Shown: positions 1 to 8,128 of the stretch, in pieces
Position numbering within the stretch: the stretch's first letter is position 1
Layout: each line of letters opens with the position of its first letter
NCBI RefSeq assembly: GCF_049341845.1
Contig: NZ_JBMPIT010000005.1
Span: 1 to 64,000 of the forward strand
Direction: 5' to 3'
Length of the DNA stretch: 64,000 bases
Source of the DNA: Curtobacterium guangdongense
GTDB lineage: Bacteria > Actinomycetota > Actinomycetes > Actinomycetales > Microbacteriaceae
Made by a program: the position numbers and the translations under genes
The notes under the pieces: model-generated
What the model was told of the DNA's origin: nothing
Databases searched by the model: none
The model's input: the letters and a program-made list of their open reading frames with translations, nothing else

Positions 1-78
1 CCGCGAATACGCTGCCTGCCGACCCACCACAACCACCCCAATCGCTCAAGGTGTTGCGACCACCGAATGAACCCAAGA

Positions 79-247
79 TGTCGTACGACAGCGACTCCGT
101 CGCAACCACGCGTGTGCAACTGATGCGCACGCCGCCCAGCGACAGGAGCGTTGTCGTACGACAGCGACTCCGTCGCAACCACGCGTGTGCAACTGATGCG
201 CACGCCGCCCAGCGACAGGAGCGCTGTCGTACGACAGCGGCTCTGTC
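79..247. repeat. 73-bp tandem repeat, two full copies and a partial third
   Basis: The 12-bp perfect palindrome TGTCGTACGACA starts at 79, 152 and 225, an exact 73-bp period. Copies 1 and 2 are nearly identical over their full length; the third diverges after about 247. Each full unit also holds a small hairpin, GCGAC-TCC-GTCGC, right after the palindrome. The array lies beyond the 3' end of the minus-strand fliW operon. No coding gene is credible in 1-309. It could be a regulator binding array or a local duplication; its function is unknown. Confidence 0.9.
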
Positions 248-262
248 GTTCCGAGTCGGAAC
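248..262. terminator. short palindrome after fliW, possible terminator
   Basis: GTTCCGA and TCGGAAC pair around a single G, 48 bases past the fliW stop on the minus strand. There is no U tract, so termination is only a suggestion. Confidence 0.3.
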
Positions 263-309
263 CCGGGCCCGGCCGCGAGCACACGACGACGCACGCGCCG
301 CCGCCGCCT

Positions 310-702
310 TCACCGCCGCGCGAGCTCCGCGCGCAACGGCAGGTCCTGGTCCTCGAGGATGAACTGCGCGCCCACCGACGTCCGCGCGTTCACCACGACC
401 GGCGCGAGCAGGTTCACCGTCGTCCCGGCGTCACCAGGGGTCGCCACGACGAGGAGCATCGCGTCCGACGGTGCGCTCAGGCCGATGGTCGCCGCCTGCT
501 CGTCGGACAGCGCCGGCGCGTAGTCGGGCAGGTGCACCGCAGCGTCGAGCAGGAACATCTTCGGCGCGGACACCCCGGACGCCGTGGTCCCCGCACCGAC
601 GAGCGTGAAGAGCCCGTCGGCACCCGAGACCGGCGTCAGCGTGAACGCGACGAGCGGCTCGAGACCGAACGGTGCGACGGCGAAGGTGAGGTCGATGTTC
701 AT
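310..702 (-). CDS. fliW: FliW, flagellar assembly factor / CsrA antagonist
   Basis: A 130-residue protein, close to the usual FliW size, with the FliW-like stretch DLTFAVAPFGLEPLVAFTL near the N terminus and LLAPVVVNARTSVGAQFIL near the C terminus (compare the family's NLKAPIVIN). In Bacillus, FliW binds flagellin or CsrA and so frees the flagellin mRNA from CsrA repression as flagellin is exported. The start overlaps the flgL stop in an ATGA. It is the last gene of flgN-flgK-flgL-fliW. CsrA is encoded at the far end of the flagellar region (45579). The identification is firm; the switch itself is inferred from Bacillus. Confidence 0.93.
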   Translation of the reverse strand: MNIDLTFAVAPFGLEPLVAFTLTPVSGADGLFTLVGAGTTASGVSAPKMFLLDAAVHLPDYAPALSDEQAATIGLSAPSDAMLLVVATPGDAGTTVNLLAPVVVNARTSVGAQFILEDQDLPLRAELARR

Positions 703-1586
703 CGGAGGTAGTCCATCAGGGTCGGCTGCAGGACCTTCGCGGTGACGGCGAGGGCTGCCTGGTAGTTGGTCTGCTGCACCTGCAGGTCGAGGACGGCCTT
801 GGCGAGGTCCTTGTCCTCGATCGACGAGCGGCGTCCCTCGAGCGTCACGGATGCCGTCTTCAGGGAGTCCTGCGCGGCGATCGCGGCCGCGTGCCGGACG
901 CCGACGTCCGCCTGTGCGCCGCGCACCGTCTGCAGGTGCGCGTCCACGTCGTTGATGCGGGGGTTCACGTTCACGCCGTTCTGCAGGTCCCCGACGACCG
1001 AGTCGATCATCGCGAACACGGAGGTCGACCCGGAGCCGAACACCGCAGCCCCGGAGGTGTCCACCCGGACGGTGGTCCCGTCGCCGATGCGCCGGTCGAC
1101 GGTCGCGGTGGACTGCGTCCATCCGGTGGTGGGGTCGTACGCCGTCGACGAGGTCGATGACCCGGCGAACAAGGACCGCGCCCCGTACGTGGCGTTCGCA
1201 CTCGCCGCGAGGTCGCTCTTCAGCGCCTGGAACTGCGCGACGAACGCATCGCGGTCGGTGTCGCTCATGGTGCCGCTGTTCGCCGCCTGGACGGTGAGGT
1301 CCCGCACCTTCGAGAGGACGGAGTAGACGTCGCCGAGCGCGCTGTCGGTGTTGGCAAGCCACCCGACCGCGTCGTTCGCGTTGCGGGCGTACTGCGCATT
1401 CGCGGCCTGCTCCTTGCGGACCTGCATCGACGACGCGGTGCCGACCGGGTCGTCCGACGGCTTCCCGATGTTCTTCAGGGTCGTGGCCTGCTCGGTGAGC
1501 TGCGCGACCTTGGCGGCACCGGCCTGCAGCCGGCTCGTCGCTGCTGCCATGGACATCTGGGTGGTCACACGGGTGATCACGGTCAT
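699..1586 (-). CDS. flgL: FlgL, hook-filament junction protein 3
   Basis: 295 residues, flagellin-like at both ends: an N-terminal helix with the S(D)DP-type motif (KPSDDPVGTASSMQVRKEQ, about residues 44-62) and a C-terminal helix ending in VLQPTLMDYLR. FlgL links the hook to the filament and is exported through the flagellar type III channel. The start ATG overlaps the flgK stop by 4 bp, which fixes the start and implies coupled translation. Confidence 0.93.
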   Translation of the reverse strand: MTVITRVTTQMSMAAATSRLQAGAAKVAQLTEQATTLKNIGKPSDDPVGTASSMQVRKEQAANAQYARNANDAVGWLANTDSALGDVYSVLSKVRDLTVQAANSGTMSDTDRDAFVAQFQALKSDLAASANATYGARSLFAGSSTSSTAYDPTTGWTQSTATVDRRIGDGTTVRVDTSGAAVFGSGSTSVFAMIDSVVGDLQNGVNVNPRINDVDAHLQTVRGAQADVGVRHAAAIAAQDSLKTASVTLEGRRSSIEDKDLAKAVLDLQVQQTNYQAALAVTAKVLQPTLMDYLR

Positions 1587-3004
1587 CCCCTCCCGACGAG
1601 GCCGACGCGGTTGATGAGGGTGTCGAGCATCTCGTCGACGGCTGTCAGGACGCGTGCCGCGCCCTGGTAGGCGTGCTGGTAGCTGAGCAGGTTGACGTTC
1701 TCCTCGTCGAGGTCGACGCCGGCGCCCGACTGCTGCTGGGTGCGCGCGTTGGTGAGTGCGAGGCCGGTGAGCGTCGCCTCCGACGTCGCCGACCGGGAGG
1801 CTGTGCCCACGCCCGCCACGAACGTCGCCCACGTCTTGTCGGGTGCGTCCACGGCCTTCCCCAGCTCGCCGAGGGCGTCCGCCACGGAGCCGTCGTACTC
1901 GCCGGCCGCGTTCCGCGTCGCGATGCCGCCGGCGTCGGTGGGGACGACGGTGAGACCCTGCGCGGCCGGGACACCGGCGGTGAGCGCGAAGAACGCGGCG
2001 CCGGTGGTCCCGTTCGCCGTCGTGCCGGTGGCGTGCACGGCGTTCACCTGCGCGGCGATCGTCGTCGCGATCGTGTCGTACGCGGCGGACGCCTGCGCGA
2101 GCGCGCCGCCGGTGCCGTTCGCGTTCGCCGGCGCCAGCAGGGACACGTTGCCGGCGATCGATCCGCCGTCGAGGGCGACGGCGGACCCGGAACCGGAGGT
2201 CCACGTGAGGGTGACCGGCGCGCCGTCCGCGAGCCGGCTCCCGCCGCCGAGCGCGACCGAGCGGGCATCAGCGCCCTGCACGAGGGGATTGCCGCCGATG
2301 AGCACGTCGACCGTGCCGTCGGCGTTCGCGCGGGTCGTGCCCCCGGCGAGGGAGGCGATCTGCTCGGTGAGCTGGTCGCGCTGGTCGATGAGCTCGTTCG
2401 CGTTGCCGCCGCCGGCGAGTGCGGTGCGGATGCGGCCGTTGAGGTCGGCGACCTGCTTCGCCGCGTCGTTGAGCTGCGACACCTGTCCGGCGACGGTGCC
2501 GCGGACCGTGGTCCACTGCGCGTCGACGGCCTTCGACCCGGCGGCCAGGGTGGACGCGACGGTCTTCGCGGCACCGAGCAGCGCGGTGGCGGCACCCGGG
2601 TCGTCGGTGTGCGTGGACAGGTCGCCCCACGCGGACCAGAAGTCGTCGAGCTTCGCGGAGAGCCCGTCGTCGCCCGGTTCGTGCAGCCCGGTCTCGAGCT
2701 GGTCGAGTCCGGCTGCCCTGGCCGTGGCGTACGCGGAGGAGCCGGCAGCGGCGCGGACGCCGGCGTCGAGCGTGAGAGAGCCGAGTCGTGCGATGCCGTC
2801 GACGGAGACGCCCTGCCCGGCGAGGGCCGCCGTCCCGCGCATGAACCCGATCTGCACCGCGGGGATCGAGGTCTGCGTGACGCGCTGGCGGGTGTACCCG
2901 GTGGTACCCGCGTTCGCGATGTTCTGCCCGGTGACGTCGATGCCCGCCCGCGCTGCGGCGAGGCCGGAGTACGCGGTCGCGAGCGATCCGAAGGTGCTGA
3001 CCAT
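1583..3004 (-). CDS. flgK: FlgK, hook-associated protein 1
   Basis: 473 residues. The N terminus (FGSLATAYSGLAAARAGID, then VTGQNIANAGTTGYTRQRV) is the classic FlgK/FlgE rod-hook signature, and the C terminus has VNLDEENVNLLSYQHAYQGA, the coiled-coil FlgK motif (usually GVNLDEE). It forms the first junction ring between hook and filament. It lies 3 nt after flgN and overlaps flgL by 4 bp. Confidence 0.95.
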   Translation of the reverse strand: MVSTFGSLATAYSGLAAARAGIDVTGQNIANAGTTGYTRQRVTQTSIPAVQIGFMRGTAALAGQGVSVDGIARLGSLTLDAGVRAAAGSSAYATARAAGLDQLETGLHEPGDDGLSAKLDDFWSAWGDLSTHTDDPGAATALLGAAKTVASTLAAGSKAVDAQWTTVRGTVAGQVSQLNDAAKQVADLNGRIRTALAGGGNANELIDQRDQLTEQIASLAGGTTRANADGTVDVLIGGNPLVQGADARSVALGGGSRLADGAPVTLTWTSGSGSAVALDGGSIAGNVSLLAPANANGTGGALAQASAAYDTIATTIAAQVNAVHATGTTANGTTGAAFFALTAGVPAAQGLTVVPTDAGGIATRNAAGEYDGSVADALGELGKAVDAPDKTWATFVAGVGTASRSATSEATLTGLALTNARTQQQSGAGVDLDEENVNLLSYQHAYQGAARVLTAVDEMLDTLINRVGLVGRG

Positions 3005-3007
3005 CGC

Positions 3008-3493
3008 CTACAGGGTCCCGTCGAACAGTCGGGCCTCGCCCGTCGCGTGGCCGGAGGTCCCGGCGGCGTCGTACGTCGCGATGTCGCCGACCGTGCCGGC
3101 GAGGGTCTCCTCGGTGGCCTGCGCCGCGGTCCGGAGGAAACGGTCGTTCTCGTCCCGCAGCGCACCGATCTGCGTGGTCAGCTCGACCATGGCGTGGAGG
3201 TGCGACGCGAGGATCTCGCCCCACGGGCCACCCGGCGCCGCGGCGACGACCTCGCGCAGGGGAGCGTCGGGGTCCACGCCCCACTCCTCGGCGACGGCGG
3301 CGCTCTCCGCGCTCCGTTCGAGTCCGGTGGCGCGCAGACGCTCGAGCACCTGCTCGACCTCGCGGCTGGCGTGCGACACCCAGCGGGAGCGCCCGGCGGC
3401 GAGCAGCAGCTGCTCCTCCTCGAGCTTGAAGGTGAGCAGTTCGAGCAGTTCTCGTTCGCGCCAGAGCACGGCGGACAGGTCGTTCACGCTCAT
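3008..3493 (-). CDS. flgN: FlgN-like export chaperone for FlgK/FlgL
   Basis: 161 residues from the second of two adjacent ATGs. GGGAGG sits at a better distance for the ATG at 3493 than for the one at 3496. The protein is mostly charged alpha-helix (LWRERELLELLTFKLEEEQL at residues 9-28), typical of the FlgN family. FlgN is the cytosolic chaperone of FlgK and FlgL, and these are the next two genes, which strongly supports the call. It heads the minus-strand operon, whose sigma-28-like promoter is at 3534-3561. Confidence 0.85.
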   Translation of the reverse strand: MSVNDLSAVLWRERELLELLTFKLEEEQLLLAAGRSRWVSHASREVEQVLERLRATGLERSAESAAVAEEWGVDPDAPLREVVAAAPGGPWGEILASHLHAMVELTTQIGALRDENDRFLRTAAQATEETLAGTVGDIATYDAAGTSGHATGEARLFDGTL

Positions 3494-3533
3494 CATCTCC
3501 TCCCGGTGTCGGTCATCCTGCGGACAGCGGTGA

Positions 3534-3561
3534 CTATCGGCAGGCCGGGGTGCCCCGTAAG
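3534..3561 (-). promoter_or_regulatory. sigma-28-type promoter of flgN-flgK-flgL-fliW
   Basis: On the minus strand, CTTACG (3561-3556) is followed 14 nt later by GCCGATAG (3541-3534). This is the FliA/WhiG-type arrangement and matches the boxes before fliC, flgB and flbD. It lies about 40 nt before the flgN start. Confidence 0.75.
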
Positions 3562-3617
3562 CGCGACGCCGGCGCCGGCGGGGCACGACTCGCTGCACGC
3601 GCCCCCAGTGCCTCCAC

Positions 3618-3765
3618 TCCGGGGGACAGGAACGACCGTTCCCGCACCTGGGTCCCCCCAAATGCGGACCGGGAAACACCCCGTGTCCCCCCGCATTGGG
3701 GCCGTGTGAGGGGGTGTTCAGGGGTTTGTCAGCCGATACATTCAGAACGCACCCCGGGGGACAAA
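3618..3765. promoter_or_regulatory. cluster of GTCCCCC boxes with inverted repeat between flgN and fliA
   Basis: The heptamer GTCCCCC, or its complement GGGGGAC, occurs four times: 3621-3627 and 3756-3762 in one orientation, 3652-3658 and 3685-3691 in the other. The inner two flank an imperfect inverted repeat, CCCCAAATGCGG (3656-3667) with CCGCATTGGGG (3691-3701). This 412-bp gap has no gene and separates the divergent late-flagellar and fliA units. A regulator binding region is an inference. Confidence 0.45.
3732..3739 (+). promoter_or_regulatory. possible sigma-28 -10 box upstream of fliA
   Basis: GCCGATAC matches the sigma-28 -10 box, but no CTAA-like -35 lies 14-17 nt upstream. It is 167 nt from fliA. 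It may be an autoregulatory or regulator-dependent promoter; weak. Confidence 0.3.
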
Positions 3766-3905
3766 CCGGAACGCGTCGCAGGGACGCGGGTGCACCGCCC
3801 GGAGGGACCCGGGCGGGTCTTCGGCGTACCGACCGGCCTCCACGCGGCCGGTGATCGCCGCGCCCACGGACGGGTCAATCCAGTCGAGACGACCAGGGGA
3901 TCAGC

Positions 3906-4724
3906 ATGGACCGCACCGAACGCAACGCGATGATCGTCGAGCACCTCCCGCTCGTCGGCTACATCGTGTCCGACGTCCGCGCACGTGCCACCCACCTCGA
4001 CCGTGACGACCTCGCCGCCGTCGGTTCGCTCGCGCTCGTCGCGGCCGCCGACGCCTTCGACCCCACCCTCGGCGTGCCGTTCGGTGCGTACGCCCGCACC
4101 CGCATCACCGGCGCGATCGCCGACGACATGCGCTCGGCGGACTGGGCGAGCCGGGGGACCCGGAAGCGCATCCGCGAGGCCCTCGCGACGCAGGAGACGC
4201 TGTCCTCCCGACTCGGTCGCACGGTCTCCGTGCAGGAGATCGCCGACGCGATGGGCGTCGACCGCCAGTCCGCCGCCGATGCGATGAGCGACGCCGGCCG
4301 GGTCGTGACGCCGATCGACGAGACCGTGCACGACACCGTCGCCGCCGACCTGCCGCTCCCCGGCGAGGACCTCGTCGAGGCCGAGCGACGCCGCTACCTC
4401 CGTGCTGCCGTCGAGGCGCTGCCCGAGCGGATGCGCTTCGTCGTCGAGGCCGTCTACTTCGGAGACCGCTCGGTCACCGACGTCGCCGCCGAGCTCGGCA
4501 TCACCCACTCCGCCGTGTCGCAGCAGCGCTCCGAGGCGATGCGGCTGCTCCGCGACGGTATGGCGACGCACTACGGCGACGGCGGCGAGACCCCGGAGCC
4601 CGTGTCCCGCACCACTGCAGCACGCCGGAGCGCGTACCTGGCGAAGGTCGCCGCGAACGCCGCGGTCGGTGTCGCCCGTGCGGTGCAGGACGCCGCCACC
4701 GGCCAGCACGTGGTCGCCAGTTGA
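3906..4724 (+). CDS. fliA: FliA/WhiG-type RNA polymerase sigma factor (sigma-28)
   Basis: 272 residues. Region 2 covers about residues 13-85, with DDLAAVGSLALVAAADAFDP and FGAYARTRITGAIADDMRSA followed by DWASRG, the FliA hallmark. Region 3 has RLGRTVSVQEIADAMGV. Region 4 ends with the helix-turn-helix TDVAAELGITHSAVSQQRSE. A tail of about 50 residues follows. It directs transcription of late flagellar genes, and sigma-28-like boxes precede five flagellar units here. It stands alone between the flgN operon and fliC. No flgM anti-sigma gene was found in the window. Confidence 0.93.
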   Translation: MDRTERNAMIVEHLPLVGYIVSDVRARATHLDRDDLAAVGSLALVAAADAFDPTLGVPFGAYARTRITGAIADDMRSADWASRGTRKRIREALATQETLSSRLGRTVSVQEIADAMGVDRQSAADAMSDAGRVVTPIDETVHDTVAADLPLPGEDLVEAERRRYLRAAVEALPERMRFVVEAVYFGDRSVTDVAAELGITHSAVSQQRSEAMRLLRDGMATHYGDGGETPEPVSRTTAARRSAYLAKVAANAAVGVARAVQDAATGQHVVAS

Positions 4725-4761
4725 GCCGTGGGAACCGCTCGGAAGAATCCCGACGGTTCTC

Positions 4762-4789
4762 CTAACGCCTCCGGCCGCCCGGCCGAGAG
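4762..4789 (+). promoter_or_regulatory. sigma-28-type promoter of fliC
   Basis: CTAACG (4762-4767), 14 nt, then GCCGAGAG (4782-4789). The spacing equals that of the flbD and flgN boxes. The -10 box has one substitution (GAG for GAT). Transcription would begin near 4796, giving a leader of about 54 nt. Confidence 0.7.
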
Positions 4790-4795
4790 GACACC

Positions 4796-4849
4796 ATGTC
4801 AGCCCACGGACGGGCTGGCGAAGACCCAGATTTCACGGAGGAAACCACC
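4796..4849 (+). promoter_or_regulatory. flagellin mRNA leader with predicted CsrA-binding hairpin
   Basis: CAGCCC (4800-4805) and GGGCTG (4812-4817) form a 6-bp stem that closes the hexaloop ACGGAC, so GGA is displayed in the loop as CsrA prefers. A second GGA (4837-4839) is part of the ribosome-binding site 10 nt before the fliC ATG. Two GGA sites, one upstream and one on the Shine-Dalgarno, is the Bacillus hag arrangement. The leader also has an ATG at 4796, in frame with fliC. CsrA binding is a prediction. Confidence 0.65.
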
Positions 4850-5689
4850 ATGGGTATGTCCATCAACACCAACCTCTCGGCACTCAACACGTACCGGAAC
4901 CTCAACTCGACGCAGAACGACCTGTCGAAGTCCCTCGAGAAGCTCTCGAGCGGCCTCCGCATCAACCGTGCTGCCGACGACGCGGCCGGTCTGTCGATCT
5001 CCGAGGGGCTGAAGTCCCAGGTCGGTGGCCTCACGGTCGCCGCCCGCAACGCGCAGGACGGCATCTCCGTCGTGCAGACCGCTGAAGGTGGCCTCACCGA
5101 GACCCACTCGATCCTCCAGCGCATGCGCGACCTGGCAGTGCAGGCCGGCAACGACTCGAACAACGCGGACTCGCGTACGGCGATCACCACCGAGGTCGGC
5201 GAGCTCCAGAAGGAGCTCACCCGCATCTCGCAGTCGACCAACTTCAACGGCATCAACCTGCTCGACGGCTCCGCCGGCACCGCAGGCGTCCTGAAGTTCC
5301 AGGTCGGCGCCAACGGCGACGCGGCGAGCCAGATCGACGTGGACCTGTCGAAGGCGAACGTGAGCGACGTGGCCACGGCCGTCGGCACGCTGACGTTCGA
5401 CAGCGCCGACAACGCGCAGGCCGCGATCACCGCCATCGACACGCAGATCAAGTACGTGTCGTCGGCTCGTTCGAACATCGGTGCCATCCAGAACCGCTTC
5501 GACCACGCCATCAACGTGACGAACGTGGCCAAGGAGAACCTCACCGCTGCGTCCTCGCGCATCACCGACGTCGACATGGCGGAGGAGATGGTCAAGTACA
5601 CGCGCGACAACATCCTCAGCCAGGCCGGCACGTCGATGCTCGCGCAGGCGAACCAGAGCACGCAGGGCGTCCTCTCGCTGCTCCGCTAG
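4850..5689 (+). CDS. fliC: Flagellin, filament subunit
   Basis: 279 residues, a short flagellin with almost only the conserved D0/D1 parts. The N terminus MGMSINTNLSALNTYRNL and RINRAADDAAGLSISEGLKS, and the C terminus MVKYTRDNILSQAGTSMLAQ, are textbook. The variable centre is about 90 residues. The start at 4850 follows GGAGGA with good spacing. An in-frame ATG at 4796 would add 18 residues, but no flagellin has such an extension that I know of. It is flanked by its own sigma-28-like promoter and a strong terminator, so it is expressed alone. Confidence 0.97.
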   Translation: MGMSINTNLSALNTYRNLNSTQNDLSKSLEKLSSGLRINRAADDAAGLSISEGLKSQVGGLTVAARNAQDGISVVQTAEGGLTETHSILQRMRDLAVQAGNDSNNADSRTAITTEVGELQKELTRISQSTNFNGINLLDGSAGTAGVLKFQVGANGDAASQIDVDLSKANVSDVATAVGTLTFDSADNAQAAITAIDTQIKYVSSARSNIGAIQNRFDHAINVTNVAKENLTAASSRITDVDMAEEMVKYTRDNILSQAGTSMLAQANQSTQGVLSLLR

Positions 5690-5696
5690 CACCCCC

Positions 5697-5738
5697 GACG
5701 CCGTCACCCGGGCCGTTCGGGTGCCGGGTGACGGCGTC
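5697..5738 (+). terminator. strong hairpin terminator after fliC
   Basis: GACGCCGTCACCCG (5697-5710) pairs perfectly with 5725-5738 around a 14-nt loop, 8 nt after the fliC stop. There is no long U tract, as is common in high-GC actinobacteria. Confidence 0.85.
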
Positions 5739-5779
5739 ACCCTCCCCACCCACCACCACGACGTCAGGGAGCAGCGACG

Positions 5780-7177
5780 ATGTCCTCCGTGTCCTCGGCC
5801 TCGAGCCTCGCGATCGACGGTCTCGTCAGCGGCCTCAAGACGACGGACCTGATCAACTCGTTGATGTCCGTCGAGGCGGTCCCGCAGACCCTGCTGAAGA
5901 ACAAGCTCAGCAGCACGAACTCGTTCATCTCGTCACTGCAGACGATCAACGGGCTCGTGCAGGGCCTCGCCGCGAAGGCGAAGGACGCCGCGAAGGCGAA
6001 CTCGCTCGACGTGTTCGCGGCCACCAGCTCCAACCCCGCCGTCACGGTCTCGACCGGTGCGAACGCCACGGCCGGTTCCCTGTCCTTCTCGATCGGCGCC
6101 GTCGCCTCCGCGCAGATCGGGGTGACCGCGGCGATGGCGACGTGGTCCTCGGCCGCCGAGCCGGTCACCATCACCAAGGCGGACGGCACGACCACCACGG
6201 TCACCCCGGCGTCCGGGTCGCTCGACGACGTCGCCTCGGCGATCACGAAGTCCGGCGCCGGCGTCACGGCCACCAAGGTCGCAGCAGGGACCGACACCGA
6301 CGGCACGAAGCTCTACCGCCTCCAGCTGACCTCGACGGCCACGGGTGCCGCAGGAGCGTTCTCCGTACACCGTGGCACTGCGGCCGACGTCGCCGCGGGG
6401 ACCGCGACGGACGTCCTCGCGCAGCCGGGTGCCGCAGTCGTCGCCAACGCGGCCGACGCGAGCGTGACGCTGTGGGCCGGGACCGCTGCGCAGCAGACGG
6501 TCACGAGCTCCACGAACACGTTCACCGACCTCGTCCCCGGACTCACCGTGTCGGTGTCGGCCCCGAGCACGTCCCCCGTGACGGTCACCGTCGCGCAGGA
6601 CACCACGAAGGCCCAGGCCGTCGCGTCCGGGCTCGTCGACGCGATGAACGCGATCACGGCGTACTACTCGTCGAACACCGCCGTCACGAGCACGACCAGC
6701 CCGACGACCGGCACCACCTCGACGACCGCCGGCGTCCTGATGGGGGACGCGACCACTCGCGACGTCGTGCAGCGCCTGACGAGCACGATGTCGGCGCCCG
6801 TCAACGGCAAGTCGCCGTCGTCGATCGGCATCTCGATCACCAAGGACGGCGACTTCACCTTCGACGCCGACGTGTTCCAGAAGGCCCTCGCGACCGATCC
6901 GCAGGGCACGCAGGCGATCCTCTCCGGGGTCGCGACCACCGTCGGTGCCGCCGCGACCGCAGCGTCCGACAAGTACGACGGCTCGATCACCACGTCGATC
7001 ACCGGTCAGCAGTCGGTCGCGAAGGACCTGAACACCCAGATCGACAGCTGGACGGACCGCCTCACCTCCCGCCGCGCCGCGCTCCAGACGCTGTACGCGG
7101 CACTCGAGACCAACCTCAGCAAGCTCCAGTCACAGTCGAGCTGGCTCTCCAGCCAGCTGTCCTCGACGTCGAGCTGA
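5780..7177 (+). CDS. fliD: FliD, filament cap protein
   Basis: 465 residues. The N terminus LAIDGLVSGLKTTDLINSLM is the FliD (HAP2) N-terminal signature, and the C-terminal half has the FliD_C pattern ending in a coiled coil (ISGQQSVAKDLN-like, DRLTSRRAALQTLYAALETN). It caps the growing filament and helps flagellin fold. It is the first gene of fliD-fliS-fliT-like; fliS follows after 13 nt. The middle is rich in Thr and Ser. Confidence 0.93.
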   Translation: MSSVSSASSLAIDGLVSGLKTTDLINSLMSVEAVPQTLLKNKLSSTNSFISSLQTINGLVQGLAAKAKDAAKANSLDVFAATSSNPAVTVSTGANATAGSLSFSIGAVASAQIGVTAAMATWSSAAEPVTITKADGTTTTVTPASGSLDDVASAITKSGAGVTATKVAAGTDTDGTKLYRLQLTSTATGAAGAFSVHRGTAADVAAGTATDVLAQPGAAVVANAADASVTLWAGTAAQQTVTSSTNTFTDLVPGLTVSVSAPSTSPVTVTVAQDTTKAQAVASGLVDAMNAITAYYSSNTAVTSTTSPTTGTTSTTAGVLMGDATTRDVVQRLTSTMSAPVNGKSPSSIGISITKDGDFTFDADVFQKALATDPQGTQAILSGVATTVGAAATAASDKYDGSITTSITGQQSVAKDLNTQIDSWTDRLTSRRAALQTLYAALETNLSKLQSQSSWLSSQLSSTSS

Positions 7178-7190
7178 ACGGGAAGACACC

Positions 7191-7625
7191 ATGTACGACA
7201 AGAACACGCTCCGCCGCCGCGCGCAGTACACGAGCGAGGCCGTCCTCTCCGCGACGCCGGCACAGCTCGTCACGATGCTCTACGACCGGCTGCTGCTCGA
7301 CCTGCACCGTGCAGAGGCCGCGCAGACCACGAGCGACTGGGACGTAGCACGCGAACAGCTCCTGCACGCCCAGGCCATCGTCGGCGAGCTGTCCGCGACC
7401 CTCCGCATCGACGCGTGGGACGGCGGCGAGGGACTCCTGGCGATCTACAACTACGCGTCCACGTCGCTCATCACCGCGAACGTGCACCGGGACGTCCAGG
7501 CGACCCGCGACTGCATCCGGATCCTCGAGCCCCTGCGACAGTCCTGGCACGACGCCGCTGCCGCCATCCCGGCGACGCCGGCACCGGCACAGCACACGAT
7601 CGGCGGAGCGCTCGGTGTCGCCTGA
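7191..7625 (+). CDS. fliS: FliS, flagellin export chaperone
   Basis: 144 residues. LSATPAQLVTMLYDRLLLDL (residues 20-39) is the FliS core helix. Later come GGEGLLAIYNYASTSLITAN and CIRILEPLRQSWHDAA, also typical. FliS binds the C-terminal helix of flagellin in the cytosol and delivers it to FlhA. Its position after fliD supports this. It overlaps the next gene by 11 nt. Confidence 0.95.
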   Translation: MYDKNTLRRRAQYTSEAVLSATPAQLVTMLYDRLLLDLHRAEAAQTTSDWDVAREQLLHAQAIVGELSATLRIDAWDGGEGLLAIYNYASTSLITANVHRDVQATRDCIRILEPLRQSWHDAAAAIPATPAPAQHTIGGALGVA

Positions 7626-7911
7626 GCAGACCACGCCAGACGAGCAGCGGGCCGCTTGGGAGGCCGTGCTCACGTCCCTGGAACAGGCGGCGGTCGCGGA
7701 CGACCCGGCCCCGTGGCACGAGCCGACCGGGCTGGGTCGGCTCCCGCGGGACCTGGTGGGGCGGGCCTCCCGGCTGCTCGCCGCACAGCGGGACCGCATG
7801 CAGGTGCTGGAGCAGGACCGGCGCAACACGCTCGAGCACCTCGGGGCGCTCCGCGCGGTCCACGCGACCCGCGAGCCGCAGCGCTCGGTGTACCTCGACG
7901 CCTCCGCCTAG
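7615..7911 (+). CDS. Small FliT-position protein, possible chaperone
   Basis: 98 residues from a GTG inside the end of fliS. The protein is acidic to neutral and largely helical, with a charged middle helix (LLAAQRDRMQVLEQDRRNTL, about residues 58-77). I recognise no domain with certainty. Its place right after fliD-fliS is where fliT, the FliD chaperone, lies in other bacteria, and size and helix content fit. The function is inferred from position only. Confidence 0.6.
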   Translation: MSPEQTTPDEQRAAWEAVLTSLEQAAVADDPAPWHEPTGLGRLPRDLVGRASRLLAAQRDRMQVLEQDRRNTLEHLGALRAVHATREPQRSVYLDASA

Positions 7912-7998
7912 CGAGCCGGATCGCGCGTAGGCGGTCGAATCGGCCCGCGCGCGGAACGGCCACCTCCGCGCGGCCGGGCCCCCCGTTCGGGGCAACCG

Positions 7999-8027
7999 CT
8001 AACACCGCGGGACACGGGCTCCGATAG
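7999..8027 (+). promoter_or_regulatory. sigma-28-type promoter of the flgB operon
   Basis: CTAACA (7999-8004), 15 nt, then TCCGATAG (8020-8027). It is 101 nt before flgB. The preceding gap also has a GCCCC/GGGGC hairpin around 7979-7993 that could end the fliD unit. Confidence 0.7.
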
Positions 8028-8128
8028 CGCCCCACGAGCACGGATCGCTCGACCACCCGGCCACGGATCGGCCACCACCGCACGGTGTCATCGCACAGGA
8101 CGACGGCACCTTGACGAGGGGACCCTCC

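Noticed and set aside
79..247. 73-bp repeat as a CRISPR array
   Set aside because: Whole units including the would-be spacers are repeated, so there are no unique spacers.
310..1362. A 350-residue minus-strand reading frame as one gene
   Set aside because: Only its last 130 residues (FliW) are real; the rest is a shadow of flgL with Arg-rich low-quality sequence.
4796..4849. A translated 18-residue extension of flagellin from ATG 4796
   Set aside because: The conserved flagellin N terminus starts at 4850 with its own ribosome site; the leader better fits a regulatory role.
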